Shown in pieces: positions 15,806 through 24,367 of a stretch of 64,000 nucleotides of DNA. Origin of the DNA: Thauera sp. UBA6194 (lineage in GTDB: Bacteria > Pseudomonadota > Gammaproteobacteria > Burkholderiales > Rhodocyclaceae). The translations under genes and the position numbers were made by a program. Position 1 is the first letter of the stretch, and every line of letters starts with the position of its first letter. The notes under the pieces are model-generated. The model was given only the letters and a program-made list of their open reading frames with translations. It made no database searches and had not been told where the DNA came from. The stretch is taken from assembly GCA_002422685.1 (NCBI GenBank), contig DITC01000005.1, positions 27,759 to 91,758 on the forward strand, given 5' to 3'.

Positions 15806-16534
15806 TTAGCGTGTGCCGAGGCGCTGGTGCGCGACCTGGGCGGCGTTGCTTTGCGGGTAGCGCTCGGTCAGCGCCTTGAGGGTGCCGCGCGCGCTGGTGG
15901 CGTCGCCCATGGCCTGCTGGCTGTTGGCCAGGCCGAGCATGGCGTCGGGCGCGACATTGTCGCTCGGCCACTTGTCGAGCACGGTCTTGAAATGGCGGGT
16001 GGCGCTGGCCACGTCGCGGGTCTGAAGTGCTGCGTTGCCCGCCCAGAAGTGGGCGCCGGCGGTGAATTCGCCCGCAGGGTAGCGGCTGGCGAAGGACTCG
16101 AACGCGGTGAGCGCGTCCTTGTGCTTGCCGTCCTTGAGCAGCTTGAGTGCGCCCTGGTAGTCGGCGGACTCCTTTGCCGGGTCGGCTGCGGCAGCAGCCG
16201 GGGCGGGCGCTCCACCCGTGCCACCCCCTTCGAGATGGCGCAGGCGGGCGTCGAGGTCGACGTAGAAATCCTTCTGCCGCTGCTTGAGTGTTTCCACTTC
16301 ATTCATCAGCAGCTCGATCTGGCCGCGCAGGCGTGCCACTTCGGCGCGCAGCTGCTCGTTCTGCATGGCGAGCTCGAGCTGGCCGCGGCTGGTGGTCTCG
16401 ATCTGTCCCTTCACATCCTGGCGGAGCTGGATGATCTGGTTGCGGGCCTCGGTGTCGCCCCCGAAAAGCTGGGCGTGCACCGGGCCGGCAGAACTCAGGA
16501 CGAGAAGTGCGGCAAGCGGCAGAAGGCGTTTCAT
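15806..16534 (-). CDS. cpoB: Cell division coordinator CpoB / Tol-Pal protein YbgF
   Basis: A 242-residue periplasmic protein that links Tol-Pal activity with peptidoglycan synthesis during septation. A cleavable signal peptide ends after PVHA (about residue 21), an N-terminal coiled coil (about 35-95) provides trimerisation, a low-complexity Ala/Pro linker follows (about 98-115), and three TPR-like repeats fill the rest (DYQGALKLLKDGKHKDALTA onward). It lies 12 bases downstream of pal in the usual order. Confidence 0.92.
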   Translation of the reverse strand: MKRLLPLAALLVLSSAGPVHAQLFGGDTEARNQIIQLRQDVKGQIETTSRGQLELAMQNEQLRAEVARLRGQIELLMNEVETLKQRQKDFYVDLDARLRHLEGGGTGGAPAPAAAAADPAKESADYQGALKLLKDGKHKDALTAFESFASRYPAGEFTAGAHFWAGNAALQTRDVASATRHFKTVLDKWPSDNVAPDAMLGLANSQQAMGDATSARGTLKALTERYPQSNAAQVAHQRLGTR

Positions 16535-16546
16535 GTCAGGACTCTC

Positions 16547-17056
16547 TTAGAACTCGCCCGAGTAGAGCATGTCGCCGCGACGGTTCTCGCCGTAGCAGGC
16601 TTCGGTGCGATCTTCGCAGCGCGGCTTCTCTTCACCCAGGCTCACGGACTCGATCTGCGATTCCTGCGCGCCCAGCAGCAGCAGCGCCTGCTTGACGACG
16701 TCCGACCGCTTCTGGCCCAGGGCCAGGTTGTACTCGCGGCTGCCGCGCTCGTCGGTGTTGCCCTGGATGAGCATGCGCATCTGCGGGTTCTGCACCAGGA
16801 AGCGCGCGTGGGCTTCGACCAGCGGGCGGGCCTCGGGCTTGATGACGTAGCTGTCGAAGTCGAAGAACACGCTGCGCTTGGACAGGATGTTGTTCGGATC
16901 GGTGAGCGCGGCGATGCCCGAGCCGTCCACGCCCGAGGCGGTGACGGTGGCGACGCCGACGCGGTCCTCGACGGCAGTGCCGGCGGTCTCGGGGCCGGTG
17001 CTCGAGCAGGCCGTCAGGGCCAGGGCGAGCAGCGCGGGGAGAATGAGTTTTTTCAT
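16547..17056 (-). CDS. pal: Peptidoglycan-associated lipoprotein Pal
   Basis: A 169-residue outer-membrane lipoprotein. The signal ends in a lipobox LTAC with Cys17 as the lipidated residue, and the C-terminal OmpA-like domain (about residues 55-165) carries NTDERGSREYNLALGQKRSD, the diaminopimelate-binding loop. Pal anchors the outer membrane to peptidoglycan and binds TolB, encoded just upstream. Confidence 0.96.
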   Translation of the reverse strand: MKKLILPALLALALTACSSTGPETAGTAVEDRVGVATVTASGVDGSGIAALTDPNNILSKRSVFFDFDSYVIKPEARPLVEAHARFLVQNPQMRMLIQGNTDERGSREYNLALGQKRSDVVKQALLLLGAQESQIESVSLGEEKPRCEDRTEACYGENRRGDMLYSGEF

Positions 17057-17130
17057 AGAGGGTGCTCCAGTACGTGTGTTTGGGACAGCAGTGAGAATGC
17101 AGGTACGCGGCTTTTGCGCCGCTTCTAGGA

Positions 17131-18405
17131 TTACCGGATGCGCGGACCCCAGGCGGGTTCGCGGACGTCGGCGGCCTGCACCGTCAGCCGTTGACGGATG
17201 CGCCCGTCCGTCGACACCGCCGACAGCACGCCTCGGCCACCGCTGTCGGTGGCGTAGAGGATCATGCGGCCGTTGGGGGCGAAGCTGGGCGATTCGTCGC
17301 GAGCCGAATCGGTGAGGATGGTGGTCTGCCGGGTGGCGAGGTCTTGTACCGCGACCTGAAAGCGGCCGGCGTTGCGGGTGATGAAGGCGAGCAGCTTGCC
17401 GTCGAACGAGAGCCGCGGCGAGACGTTGTAATTGCCTTCGAAGCTCACCCGCTGGGCGCTGCCGCCACCGGCGGGAATGCGGTAGATCTGCGGGCTGCCG
17501 CCGCGATCCGAGGTGAAGTAGATGTGGCCGTCGGCGCCCCAGAACGGCTCGGTGTCGATGCCGGAGGACTGCGCCAGGCGGCGCACGCCGGTGCCGTCGG
17601 CGCCGACCGCGTAGAGCTGTGAGCGGCCGTCCTTGGTCAGCACCACGGCGAGCTGGCTGCCGTCGGGCGACCAGGCGGGCGCGGAGTTCGAGCCTTTGAA
17701 GTTGGCCACGACGCGGCGTTGCCCGGTGGTGAGCGTGTGCACGTAGATGATCGGCTTCTTCTGCTCGAAGGACACGTAGGCCAGGCGCTGGCCGTCGGGC
17801 GACCAGGCGGGCGAGATGATCGGCTCGCGCGAGCGCAGCGCGGTGGCCGCGTTCATGCCGTCGGCGTCGGCGATCTGGAGCTCGAAGTTGGGGCCGGATT
17901 TGACCACGTAGGCGATGCGGGTGGCGAAGTAGCCCGGCAGGCCGGTGAGCTTTTCGTAGACGAAGTCGGCGATGCGGTGGCCGACGAGGCGATTCTGCGC
18001 CGGCGTCATGGGCAGCGCCATGGCGCCGAGTTCGAGCTGCTTTTGCGCATCGAAGAGGCGGAAGCGCACTTCGTGACGGCCGCCTGCCATGGGGACGAGG
18101 CTGCCGGTGAGCACGGCGTCGGCCCCGCGTGCGCGCACCGCGGCGAGGTCCGGGGTGACCGATTCGGGCATCGGCAGCGGGCCGGTGTCGATCAGGGTGA
18201 ACAGGCCGCTGCGCTCCAGGTCGGCGCGCACCACGTCCGTCACGCTCTGCGGCAGGCGGCCCTCGTTCTCGAAGATCGGGATGATGACCGGGAAGCGCGC
18301 CGCGCCGGTGCCGGTGATCTCGATGGACAGCTGAGCCTGGGCGCCCAGCGCGAGGCTGGCGAGCAGGGTGGCGAGAAAGAGGCGGAAGGTATTGAGGATT
18401 CTCAT
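17131..18405 (-). CDS. tolB: Tol-Pal system beta-propeller protein TolB
   Basis: A 424-residue periplasmic protein with a signal peptide (MRILNTFRLFLATLLASLALG, cleavage near AQA-Q), an N-terminal TolB_N domain and a C-terminal six-bladed propeller whose blades repeat the SPAWSPDG/SPSFAPNG pattern. It shuttles between TolA and Pal. Twelve further in-frame residues are possible upstream, but the chosen start places the signal peptide at the N-terminus as in the family. It follows tolA with about 43 bases between. Confidence 0.95.
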   Translation of the reverse strand: MRILNTFRLFLATLLASLALGAQAQLSIEITGTGAARFPVIIPIFENEGRLPQSVTDVVRADLERSGLFTLIDTGPLPMPESVTPDLAAVRARGADAVLTGSLVPMAGGRHEVRFRLFDAQKQLELGAMALPMTPAQNRLVGHRIADFVYEKLTGLPGYFATRIAYVVKSGPNFELQIADADGMNAATALRSREPIISPAWSPDGQRLAYVSFEQKKPIIYVHTLTTGQRRVVANFKGSNSAPAWSPDGSQLAVVLTKDGRSQLYAVGADGTGVRRLAQSSGIDTEPFWGADGHIYFTSDRGGSPQIYRIPAGGGSAQRVSFEGNYNVSPRLSFDGKLLAFITRNAGRFQVAVQDLATRQTTILTDSARDESPSFAPNGRMILYATDSGGRGVLSAVSTDGRIRQRLTVQAADVREPAWGPRIR

Positions 18406-18448
18406 GGTCGGGGGCGTTCTCCAGCCGCGAATTATAGACATGGCGGAT

Positions 18449-19387
18449 TCAATCTTCCGCGAGCGGACGGAATTTCAGCTCGAGCGTGCGCTGGAACTGA
18501 CTGCGGTTGTCGGGCAGCGGCAGCGGGCTCGAGCGCCGGATCGCGCGCTCGATCGCGTCGTCCAGCGCCGCGACGCCCGAGGAGCGCTTGAGCCGTACCT
18601 CGAGCACCTCGCCGCTCGGGAGCTGGATGACCTCGAACACCGCCTCGGGGTTGCCGGAGAGGCCGGGCGGGCGCAGCAGGTTGCCGCGCACCTTGGCCGC
18701 GATCGCCGCGCGATACTTGTCGATGTCGCCACCCGGTGCGCCGCGCCCGGTGGTGCCCTGAGCCGCAACGCGCGCGCCCTCCTGCGCCATCAGACTGGCC
18801 AGGCGTGCCTCGTCGGCGCGCAGCGTTTCCTGCGCGAGGCGCTGCGCCATGTAGTCGTCGAGCGGCTTGGCGGCGGGCTTGGGTTCAGGTTTCGGGGCGG
18901 GCTTCGGGGCGGGTTTGGGGGCGGGTTTGGGGGGCGGCTTGGGTTCGGGCTTGGGCTGTGGTTTGGGTTCGGGTTTCGGAGTCGGCTTGGGCTGAGGCTT
19001 CGGTGGTTCGGGCTTTTTTTCGGGCGCCTTGGTGGCGATCTCCGGTTTGGGCTCGGGTTTGGGCTGCGGCTTGGGCGGCTCGGGTTTGGGCGCCGGGGCA
19101 GGTTTGGGCTCGGACTTGGGCTGGGGTTTGGGCTCCGGCTTCGGGGCCGGCCTGGGTTCGGGCGTGGGCTTCGGGCGCGCGGCCGGAGCCGCTGCGGGCG
19201 CGGGCGCGCCGGCCAGGCCGACCTCGAGCGCAGCCGGGGGTGGGCTCTGCCAGCGCACGCCGAAGAACAGGAACAGCGCCAAGGCCAGATGAACTGCGAC
19301 CGTAAGCCCCAGCGCCGCCCATTTGCCGGGCAGGGCGCGCTGTTCGTGGCGTGCGCCGCTGCGAGCAGCTGCTGCGCTCGCGCTCAT
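18449..19387 (-). CDS. tolA: Cell envelope integrity protein TolA
   Basis: A 312-residue inner-membrane protein of the Tol energy-coupling complex. One membrane segment (about residues 23-44) is followed by a long rod (71-175) built of repeated Lys-Pro and Glu-Pro dipeptides, then a helical linker (DDYMAQRLAQETLRADEARL) and a C-terminal TolA/TonB-like domain (about 225-312). In E. coli the TolA rod is an Ala/Lys/Glu-rich helix; here it resembles the rigid TonB polyproline linker. The start overlaps the tolR stop by 4 bases. The proline-rich region could make the length variable between strains. Confidence 0.9.
   Translation of the reverse strand: MSASAAAARSGARHEQRALPGKWAALGLTVAVHLALALFLFFGVRWQSPPPAALEVGLAGAPAPAAAPAARPKPTPEPRPAPKPEPKPQPKSEPKPAPAPKPEPPKPQPKPEPKPEIATKAPEKKPEPPKPQPKPTPKPEPKPQPKPEPKPPPKPAPKPAPKPAPKPEPKPAAKPLDDYMAQRLAQETLRADEARLASLMAQEGARVAAQGTTGRGAPGGDIDKYRAAIAAKVRGNLLRPPGLSGNPEAVFEVIQLPSGEVLEVRLKRSSGVAALDDAIERAIRRSSPLPLPDNRSQFQRTLELKFRPLAED
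18863..19177 (-). repeat. Low-complexity Pro-Lys/Glu repeat coding region in tolA
   Basis: About 105 codons encode near-perfect PKPEPKPxPKP dipeptide repeats. The DNA is correspondingly repetitive and is a likely site of slippage-driven length change. Confidence 0.85.
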
Positions 19388-19797
19388 CGGCTACTGCCAC
19401 CCATCTGCGTCTGCAGGCTGATCTTGCGGATGCCCGCCTGGCGGGCGGTCTCGAGCACGTCGATGACCTGCTGGTAGTTCAGGCTGCGGTGTGCGGCGAC
19501 CAGGAAGGGCTGCTCCGGGTTGGTGGCGATCAGGTCGGCCAGTGTGGTCTGCAGCTGCACGGTCGGCACGGGCTCGGCTTGCGCGCCGGCCTTGCGGATG
19601 AGCGAATAGGCGCCCTTCTCGTCGACCTGGATGACGATCGCCTCGGCCGCGGGTGCGGATACCTGGCCCGCGGAGGGTACGTCGATGGTGCCGGTCTGGA
19701 TCATCGGCGCGGTGACCATGAAGATCACGAGCAGCACCAGCATCACGTCGATGTATGGCACGACGTTGATCTGGTTCATGAGACGGCGTTGACGCAT
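19384..19797 (-). CDS. tolR: Tol-Pal system protein TolR (ExbD family)
   Basis: A 137-residue inner-membrane protein with a single N-terminal transmembrane helix (about 14-34) containing the conserved Asp in YIDVMLVLLVIFMV, which takes part in proton flow with TolQ. The periplasmic part is the ExbD fold. It sits between tolQ (19 bases upstream) and tolA (4-base overlap). Confidence 0.95.
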   Translation of the reverse strand: MRQRRLMNQINVVPYIDVMLVLLVIFMVTAPMIQTGTIDVPSAGQVSAPAAEAIVIQVDEKGAYSLIRKAGAQAEPVPTVQLQTTLADLIATNPEQPFLVAAHRSLNYQQVIDVLETARQAGIRKISLQTQMGGSSR

Positions 19798-19816
19798 CGT
19801 TCGTGCTCCGACCGCT

Positions 19817-20485
19817 TCAGCGCAGGTTGCGCTGCAGGATGTTGGAGAACTCTTCCATGAAGCTCTCGAAGCGGATGCCGAGGCGGTCGATGTCGTGCGC
19901 GAAGCGGTTGTAGGCGACGACCGCCGGGATCGCGGCGAACAGGCCGATCGCAGTGGCGACCAGGGCTTCGGCGATGCCGGGTGCGACCTGGGCCAGCGTG
20001 GCCGTGCCGACGCTGGACAAGCCGCGGAAGGAGTTCATGATCCCCCACACGGTGCCGAGCAGGCCGATGTAGGGCGACACCGAGCCCACCGAGGCGAGAA
20101 AGGCGAGGTGGGCCTCGAGGTCATCGATCTCGCGCTGATGGGTGGCGCGCATGGCGCGGCGGGCACCGTCGAGGGTCGCGGTGTGGTCGTGGCCCTTGGC
20201 GCGCAGCTTGGTGAATTCGCGGTAACCGGACTCGAAGATGCGCTCCATGCCCTCGGCCTGGCTGCGGCTGGCGGATTCGTACAAGGTGTTGAGGTCGCCG
20301 CCGCTCCAGAAGTCGCGCTCGAAGCGCTCGGTTTCGGTGCGCGCCTGGCGGATCTGGAAGGACTTGCGGAAGATCCAGTACCACGACACGAGCGATAGCG
20401 TGGCCAGCAGTGCCATGACGAGCTGAACGAGGACGCTCGCCTGCGAGATCAGGCTGAGGATGGAGAGGTCGTGGGTGACGGTCAT
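19817..20485 (-). CDS. tolQ: Tol-Pal system proton channel protein TolQ
   Basis: A 222-residue inner-membrane protein of the MotA/TolQ/ExbB family that forms the proton channel with TolR. Three membrane helices are visible (about 15-38, 128-150 and 165-190), with the family motifs SPYIGLLGTVWGIMNSF and EALVATAIGLFAAIPAVVAYN. The start ATG overlaps the ybgC stop by 4 bases. An open extension upstream is antisense-free but not conserved and was excluded. Confidence 0.95.
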   Translation of the reverse strand: MTVTHDLSILSLISQASVLVQLVMALLATLSLVSWYWIFRKSFQIRQARTETERFERDFWSGGDLNTLYESASRSQAEGMERIFESGYREFTKLRAKGHDHTATLDGARRAMRATHQREIDDLEAHLAFLASVGSVSPYIGLLGTVWGIMNSFRGLSSVGTATLAQVAPGIAEALVATAIGLFAAIPAVVAYNRFAHDIDRLGIRFESFMEEFSNILQRNLR

Positions 20486-20880
20486 GCGTGGTTTTCGATC
20501 GAGAGGTGCAGGGACTGCGGGATGGCGGCGGGTTTGTGGCGGAGCATGTCGATGCAGGCAACGAGGACCCGGGCAGTAAACAAAAGCGTGTCGCCGCGCA
20601 TCACCGACTGATGGAACACGATGCTGGCGCGGCGCAGGCTTTCGATGCGGGTGCGGACCTCGAGCTCGTCGTCCAGGCGCGCCGAGGCCAGATAGTCGGC
20701 CTGCACCGAGCGCACCACGAAGCCGATGTGCTGCTCCGTGAGCAGGACGTGCTGGCTCACGCCGAGCGCCCGCAGCCATTCGGTGCGGGCGCGCTCGCAG
20801 AATTTGAGATAGTTCGCGTAATAGACGACCCCCCCGGCGTCGGTGTCTTCGTAATAGACTCGCAGCGTGTGCAGGCCCAT
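20482..20880 (-). CDS. ybgC: Tol-Pal-associated acyl-CoA thioesterase YbgC
   Basis: A 132-residue hot-dog thioesterase; RVYYEDTDAGGVVYYANYLKF with its Asp is the family signature. It hydrolyses acyl-CoA and is encoded first in most tol-pal operons. The frame is open back to an ATG at 20973, giving 163 residues, but the promoter -10 (20980-20985) would put the transcript start at about that ATG, and the extra 31 residues are not family-like. The start at 20880 is therefore preferred, though it has no clear Shine-Dalgarno sequence. Confidence 0.85.
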   Translation of the reverse strand: MGLHTLRVYYEDTDAGGVVYYANYLKFCERARTEWLRALGVSQHVLLTEQHIGFVVRSVQADYLASARLDDELEVRTRIESLRRASIVFHQSVMRGDTLLFTARVLVACIDMLRHKPAAIPQSLHLSIENHA

Positions 20881-20979
20881 GCCGGGGGCACGGTCTACGT
20901 GGCCGCGAGCGCCGTCCGCTAGCGCTTGCGCGTCGTCCTGCCGGGGCGAATGTGTCGTGCTGCCTGGTTGCATCGCAGC

Positions 20980-21008
20980 ATTCTAGCCGAGCATCCGGGG
21001 GCCGTGAA
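20980..21008 (-). promoter_or_regulatory. Probable tol-pal operon promoter
   Basis: On the minus strand TTCACG (21008-21003) and TAGAAT (20985-20980) are separated by exactly 17 bases, a good sigma-70 match. Predicted transcription starts near 20973, giving a leader of about 90 bases to the preferred ybgC start. The region between it and the divergent STAS gene is unusually AT-rich. Confidence 0.6.
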
Positions 21009-21161
21009 CGCGTGTTGCAATTGTTGATGAATGTTTGCGCTTTCTGCGCTTACTATTTGTTGTAAAAGAATTTTTCGGAAAATATTGTTTGCTGGGCCGG
21101 GATCTGTCCGGCGGCTTCGAAGGCAGCGCGGATGGCGCTGCGGATTTGCTGGAAAACGACT

Positions 21162-22304
21162 GTGGCACTTCCTTTCTTCGCCAAAAAAAACCCTGCGCGC
21201 GCGCCTGCTCCGCAAGCGGAGCGGTCCGAGGCCGAGGCGTCCGCGCCTGCGCCGGCCGAGCTCTCCATGCTCGACTTTTCCGAGTCGGGGCATGACGGGC
21301 ATCTGCTCGAGGCGCAGGAGTCGGTCAGCGGCATCGGCGCCACCTTCGAGGAGGCGGCAGTGCTTTACGCCAACGGCAACGACGACGAGGCGCTCGCCGT
21401 CCTCGAGCCCGCAGTCACCGGTGCGGACGCCACCGTGGGCGAGGGCGCCTGGCTGATGCTGCTCGATCTGTTTCGTCTGCTCGGCATGGCCGAGCGTTTC
21501 GAGTCGCGCGTCATGGATTACGCGACGCGCTTCGAGCGCTCGCCGCCACCCTGGGAGGATCTCTCCGGCATGGGCAGCAGGTCCCGCGCCGGCGCTGCGC
21601 CGCTGATCAACCTGAGCGGGCAGTTGTCCGCCAGCGCAGAGCGTCAGTTCGAGCAGATCGCCACGATCGCGCGTCGCAGCGCTGCGGTGCGCATCGATGT
21701 CAGCCGGGTCAAGGGCGTGGATGACGGGGGCTGTGCCGTGTGGCGGCGCATGCTCGAAGCGCTGACGCGCGAGCGCATCGAGGTCAGCCTGCTGAACGTG
21801 CAGTCACTGGCGAATCTGCTCGAGAAGAAGGTGAGCGTCGGCCGCGCCGAAGCGCGTGATACCTGGCTGCTGCTGCTTGAACTGCGACAGTACACGGGCG
21901 ATCAGGAAAAATTCGAGAACCTGGCGGTCGATTACGCCGTCACCTTCGAAGAGTCGCCCCCCTCGTGGGAGGAGCGCGGTGGCGCCAGTGTGGCGCGGCA
22001 GGCCGAGCTTGCACCGGAGGCGGCCGAGCCGGATTGCTTCGTCTTCGAGGGCGAGCTGACCGGAGCGGGCAACGAGCGGCTCAAGCAGCTCGCCGCGTTC
22101 GCGGCCGAGCGCGCGCAGGTCAGGGTGGACTGCGGCCGCCTGCGTCGAGTCGACTTCGTGTGCGCCGGAACGCTGTTCAATATTCTCGTCACCCTGCAGG
22201 CTCAGGGTAAACTCGTGAGCCTCGACAACGTCAATGCCATGGTGGCGGGCCTGCTGCGCGTGATGAGCGTGGATACGGTCGCCCGCGTCACCTTGCGCCA
22301 CTGA
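21162..22304 (+). CDS. STAS-domain protein with internal duplication
   Basis: A protein of about 380 residues with two STAS-like (anti-sigma-antagonist) domains, roughly residues 140-225 and 295-375, the second with VDFVCAGTLFNILVTLQ. Each is preceded by a similar helical block (EGAWLMLLDLFRLLGMAERF and RDTWLLLLELRQYTGDQEKF, both followed by SPPxWE), so the protein arose by tandem duplication. The first 60 residues are Ala/Pro-rich and disordered. A GTG at 21162 with GGAAAAC upstream gives the likely N-terminus VALPFFAKKN; an ATG at 21132 is the alternative. It precedes hslV by 41 bases. No partner kinase or sigma factor is nearby and the role is unknown. Confidence 0.8.
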   Translation: MALPFFAKKNPARAPAPQAERSEAEASAPAPAELSMLDFSESGHDGHLLEAQESVSGIGATFEEAAVLYANGNDDEALAVLEPAVTGADATVGEGAWLMLLDLFRLLGMAERFESRVMDYATRFERSPPPWEDLSGMGSRSRAGAAPLINLSGQLSASAERQFEQIATIARRSAAVRIDVSRVKGVDDGGCAVWRRMLEALTRERIEVSLLNVQSLANLLEKKVSVGRAEARDTWLLLLELRQYTGDQEKFENLAVDYAVTFEESPPSWEERGGASVARQAELAPEAAEPDCFVFEGELTGAGNERLKQLAAFAAERAQVRVDCGRLRRVDFVCAGTLFNILVTLQAQGKLVSLDNVNAMVAGLLRVMSVDTVARVTLRH

Positions 22305-22345
22305 CCAACGCACAGCCCCGGCTCGGCCGCGGGCGGAGACCATCA

Positions 22346-22882
22346 ATGGAACAATATCGCGGCACCACCATCCTGTCGGTGCGGCGCGGCAACCGCGTCG
22401 CCCTCGGCGGGGACGGCCAGGTCACCCTGGGCAACATCGTCATCAAGGCCTCGGCGCGCAAGGTGCGCACGCTCTACAACGGCCAGATTCTCGCCGGTTT
22501 CGCCGGTGGCACTGCCGACGCCTTCACCTTGTTCGAGCGCTTCGAAGCCAAGCTCGACAAGCACCAGGGCAACCTGCTGCGCAGCGCGGTCGAGCTCGCC
22601 AAGGACTGGCGCACCGACCGCATGCTGCGCCGGCTCGAGGCCATGCTGGCGGTGGCCGACCGCGAGCACTCGCTGGTGATCACCGGCAACGGCGACGTGC
22701 TCGAGCCCGAGCAGGGCATCGTCGCCATCGGCAGCGGCGGGGCCTATGCGCAAGCGGCGGCGCGTGCGCTGATCGAGAACACCGAATTCGATCCCAAGGA
22801 GGTCGTCTCCAAGGCGCTTTCGATCGCCGGCGACCTGTGCATCTACACCAATCACCACCACACCATCGAAGTGCTGGATTGA
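22346..22882 (+). CDS. hslV: ATP-dependent protease subunit HslV (ClpQ)
   Basis: A 178-residue proteasome-like peptidase that forms a double hexamer with HslU. The catalytic threonine is exposed after removal of MEQYRG; TTILSVRRG (Thr7 onward) is the mature N-terminus. The GGDGQVTLGN and GSGGAYAQAAARAL blocks are characteristic. It lies 10 bases before hslU. Confidence 0.97.
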   Translation: MEQYRGTTILSVRRGNRVALGGDGQVTLGNIVIKASARKVRTLYNGQILAGFAGGTADAFTLFERFEAKLDKHQGNLLRSAVELAKDWRTDRMLRRLEAMLAVADREHSLVITGNGDVLEPEQGIVAIGSGGAYAQAAARALIENTEFDPKEVVSKALSIAGDLCIYTNHHHTIEVLD

Positions 22883-22892
22883 GAGCGAACGC

Positions 22893-24230
22893 ATGACCCA
22901 GATGACCCCGCCGGAGATCGTCTCCGAACTCGACAAGCACATCGTCGGCCAGGACAAGGCCAAGAAGGCCGTCGCCATCGCGCTGCGCAACCGCTGGCGC
23001 CGCGCCCAGGTCGAGGAGCCGTTGCGCAGCGAGATCACGCCCAAGAACATCCTGATGATCGGCCCCACCGGCGTCGGCAAGACCGAGATCGCGCGCCGCC
23101 TGGCACGCCTGGCCAATGCGCCCTTCATCAAGATCGAGGCGACCAAGTTCACCGAGGTCGGCTACGTCGGCCGCGATGTGGACACCATCATCCGCGACCT
23201 GATGGAGATCGCGATCAAGGACGGCCGCGAGCGCGCGATGAAGTCGGTGCGCGACCGCGCGCTCGATGCCGCCGAGGACCGCGTGCTGGACGCCCTGCTG
23301 CCGCCGGCGCGTCCGGTCGGCTTCAACGCCGAAGCCGAGCCGGCGCAGGATTCCGCCACGCGGCAGAAATTCCGCAAGAAGCTGCGCGAGGGCGAGCTCG
23401 ACGACAAGGAGATCGACATCGAGGTCGCCGCCGCGCCGATGCAGGCCGAGATCTTCGCGCCGCCCGGCATGGAAGAGCTCACCCAGCAGATCCAGGGCAT
23501 GTTCCAGAACCTCGGCGGGGGCAAGAAGAAGCAGCGCAAGCTGCAGATCCGCGAGGCGCTCAAGCTGCTCGCCGACGAAGAGGCCGCGCGCCTGATCAAC
23601 GACGAGGAGGTCAAGCTCGAGGCGGTGCGTTCGGTCGAGCAGAACGGCATCGTCTTCCTCGACGAGGTCGACAAGATCGCCGCGCGCAGCGACGTGCAGG
23701 GTGCCGACGTGTCGCGCCAGGGCGTGCAGCGCGACCTGCTGCCGCTGGTCGAGGGCACGACCATCTCCACCAAGTACGGCATGATCAAGACCGATCACGT
23801 CCTGTTCATCGCCAGCGGCGCGTTCCATCTGTCCAAGCCGTCGGACCTCATCCCCGAACTGCAGGGCCGCTTCCCGATCCGCGTCGAGCTCGAGTCGCTG
23901 TCGGTCGAGGACTTCGCCCGCATCCTCACCAGCACCGACGCCTGCCTCGTCCGCCAATATGAAGCGCTGCTCGCCACCGACGGCGTGACGCTCGACTTCA
24001 CCGACGACGGCATCCGCCGCCTGGCCGAGATCGCCTACCAGGTCAACGAAAAGACCGAGAACATCGGCGCCCGCCGCCTGTACACGGTGATGGAAAAGCT
24101 GCTCGAGGAGGTCTCCTTCTCCGCCGGTCGCAGCAGCGCGACGCAGACTGTGGTGGTCGACGCCGCTTACGTCGACGCCCGCCTCGACATGCTCGCCCAG
24201 CGCGAGGACCTCGCACGCTACGTACTTTGA
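22893..24230 (+). CDS. hslU: ATP-dependent protease ATPase subunit HslU (ClpY)
   Basis: A 445-residue AAA+ unfoldase that feeds substrates into HslV. Walker A is GPTGVGKT at residues 57-64, Walker B is GIVFLDEVDKIA, and the I domain between them (about 110-230) is the normal substrate-binding insertion. The protein ends in ARYVL, the hydrophobic tail that docks into HslV. A perfect 28-bp palindrome lies 29 bases after the stop. Confidence 0.97.
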   Translation: MTQMTPPEIVSELDKHIVGQDKAKKAVAIALRNRWRRAQVEEPLRSEITPKNILMIGPTGVGKTEIARRLARLANAPFIKIEATKFTEVGYVGRDVDTIIRDLMEIAIKDGRERAMKSVRDRALDAAEDRVLDALLPPARPVGFNAEAEPAQDSATRQKFRKKLREGELDDKEIDIEVAAAPMQAEIFAPPGMEELTQQIQGMFQNLGGGKKKQRKLQIREALKLLADEEAARLINDEEVKLEAVRSVEQNGIVFLDEVDKIAARSDVQGADVSRQGVQRDLLPLVEGTTISTKYGMIKTDHVLFIASGAFHLSKPSDLIPELQGRFPIRVELESLSVEDFARILTSTDACLVRQYEALLATDGVTLDFTDDGIRRLAEIAYQVNEKTENIGARRLYTVMEKLLEEVSFSAGRSSATQTVVVDAAYVDARLDMLAQREDLARYVL

Positions 24231-24259
24231 CCCCCTTCGCCGGCCGCCCCGTCGGCAAA

Positions 24260-24323
24260 AAATCAATGGGGTCAGACTCGATTGATCCTTGGTCCGATCA
24301 ATCGAGTCTGACCCCATTGATTT
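24260..24323. repeat. Perfect 28-bp inverted repeat downstream of hslU
   Basis: The arms 24260-24287 and 24296-24323 are exact reverse complements with an 8-base loop (CTTGGTCC). The core TCAATGGGGTCAGACTCGAT resembles palindromes dispersed through many proteobacterial genomes, often next to REP-associated transposases. It lies between hslU and the AEC transporter and would form a very stable hairpin, possibly ending or protecting the hslVU transcript. The attribution to a transposase family is from recall and untested. Confidence 0.85.
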
Positions 24324-24367
24324 GCTTTCGGGGCGATCTTCGATGGTTCTGCGCCTGAGTGGCCCTC

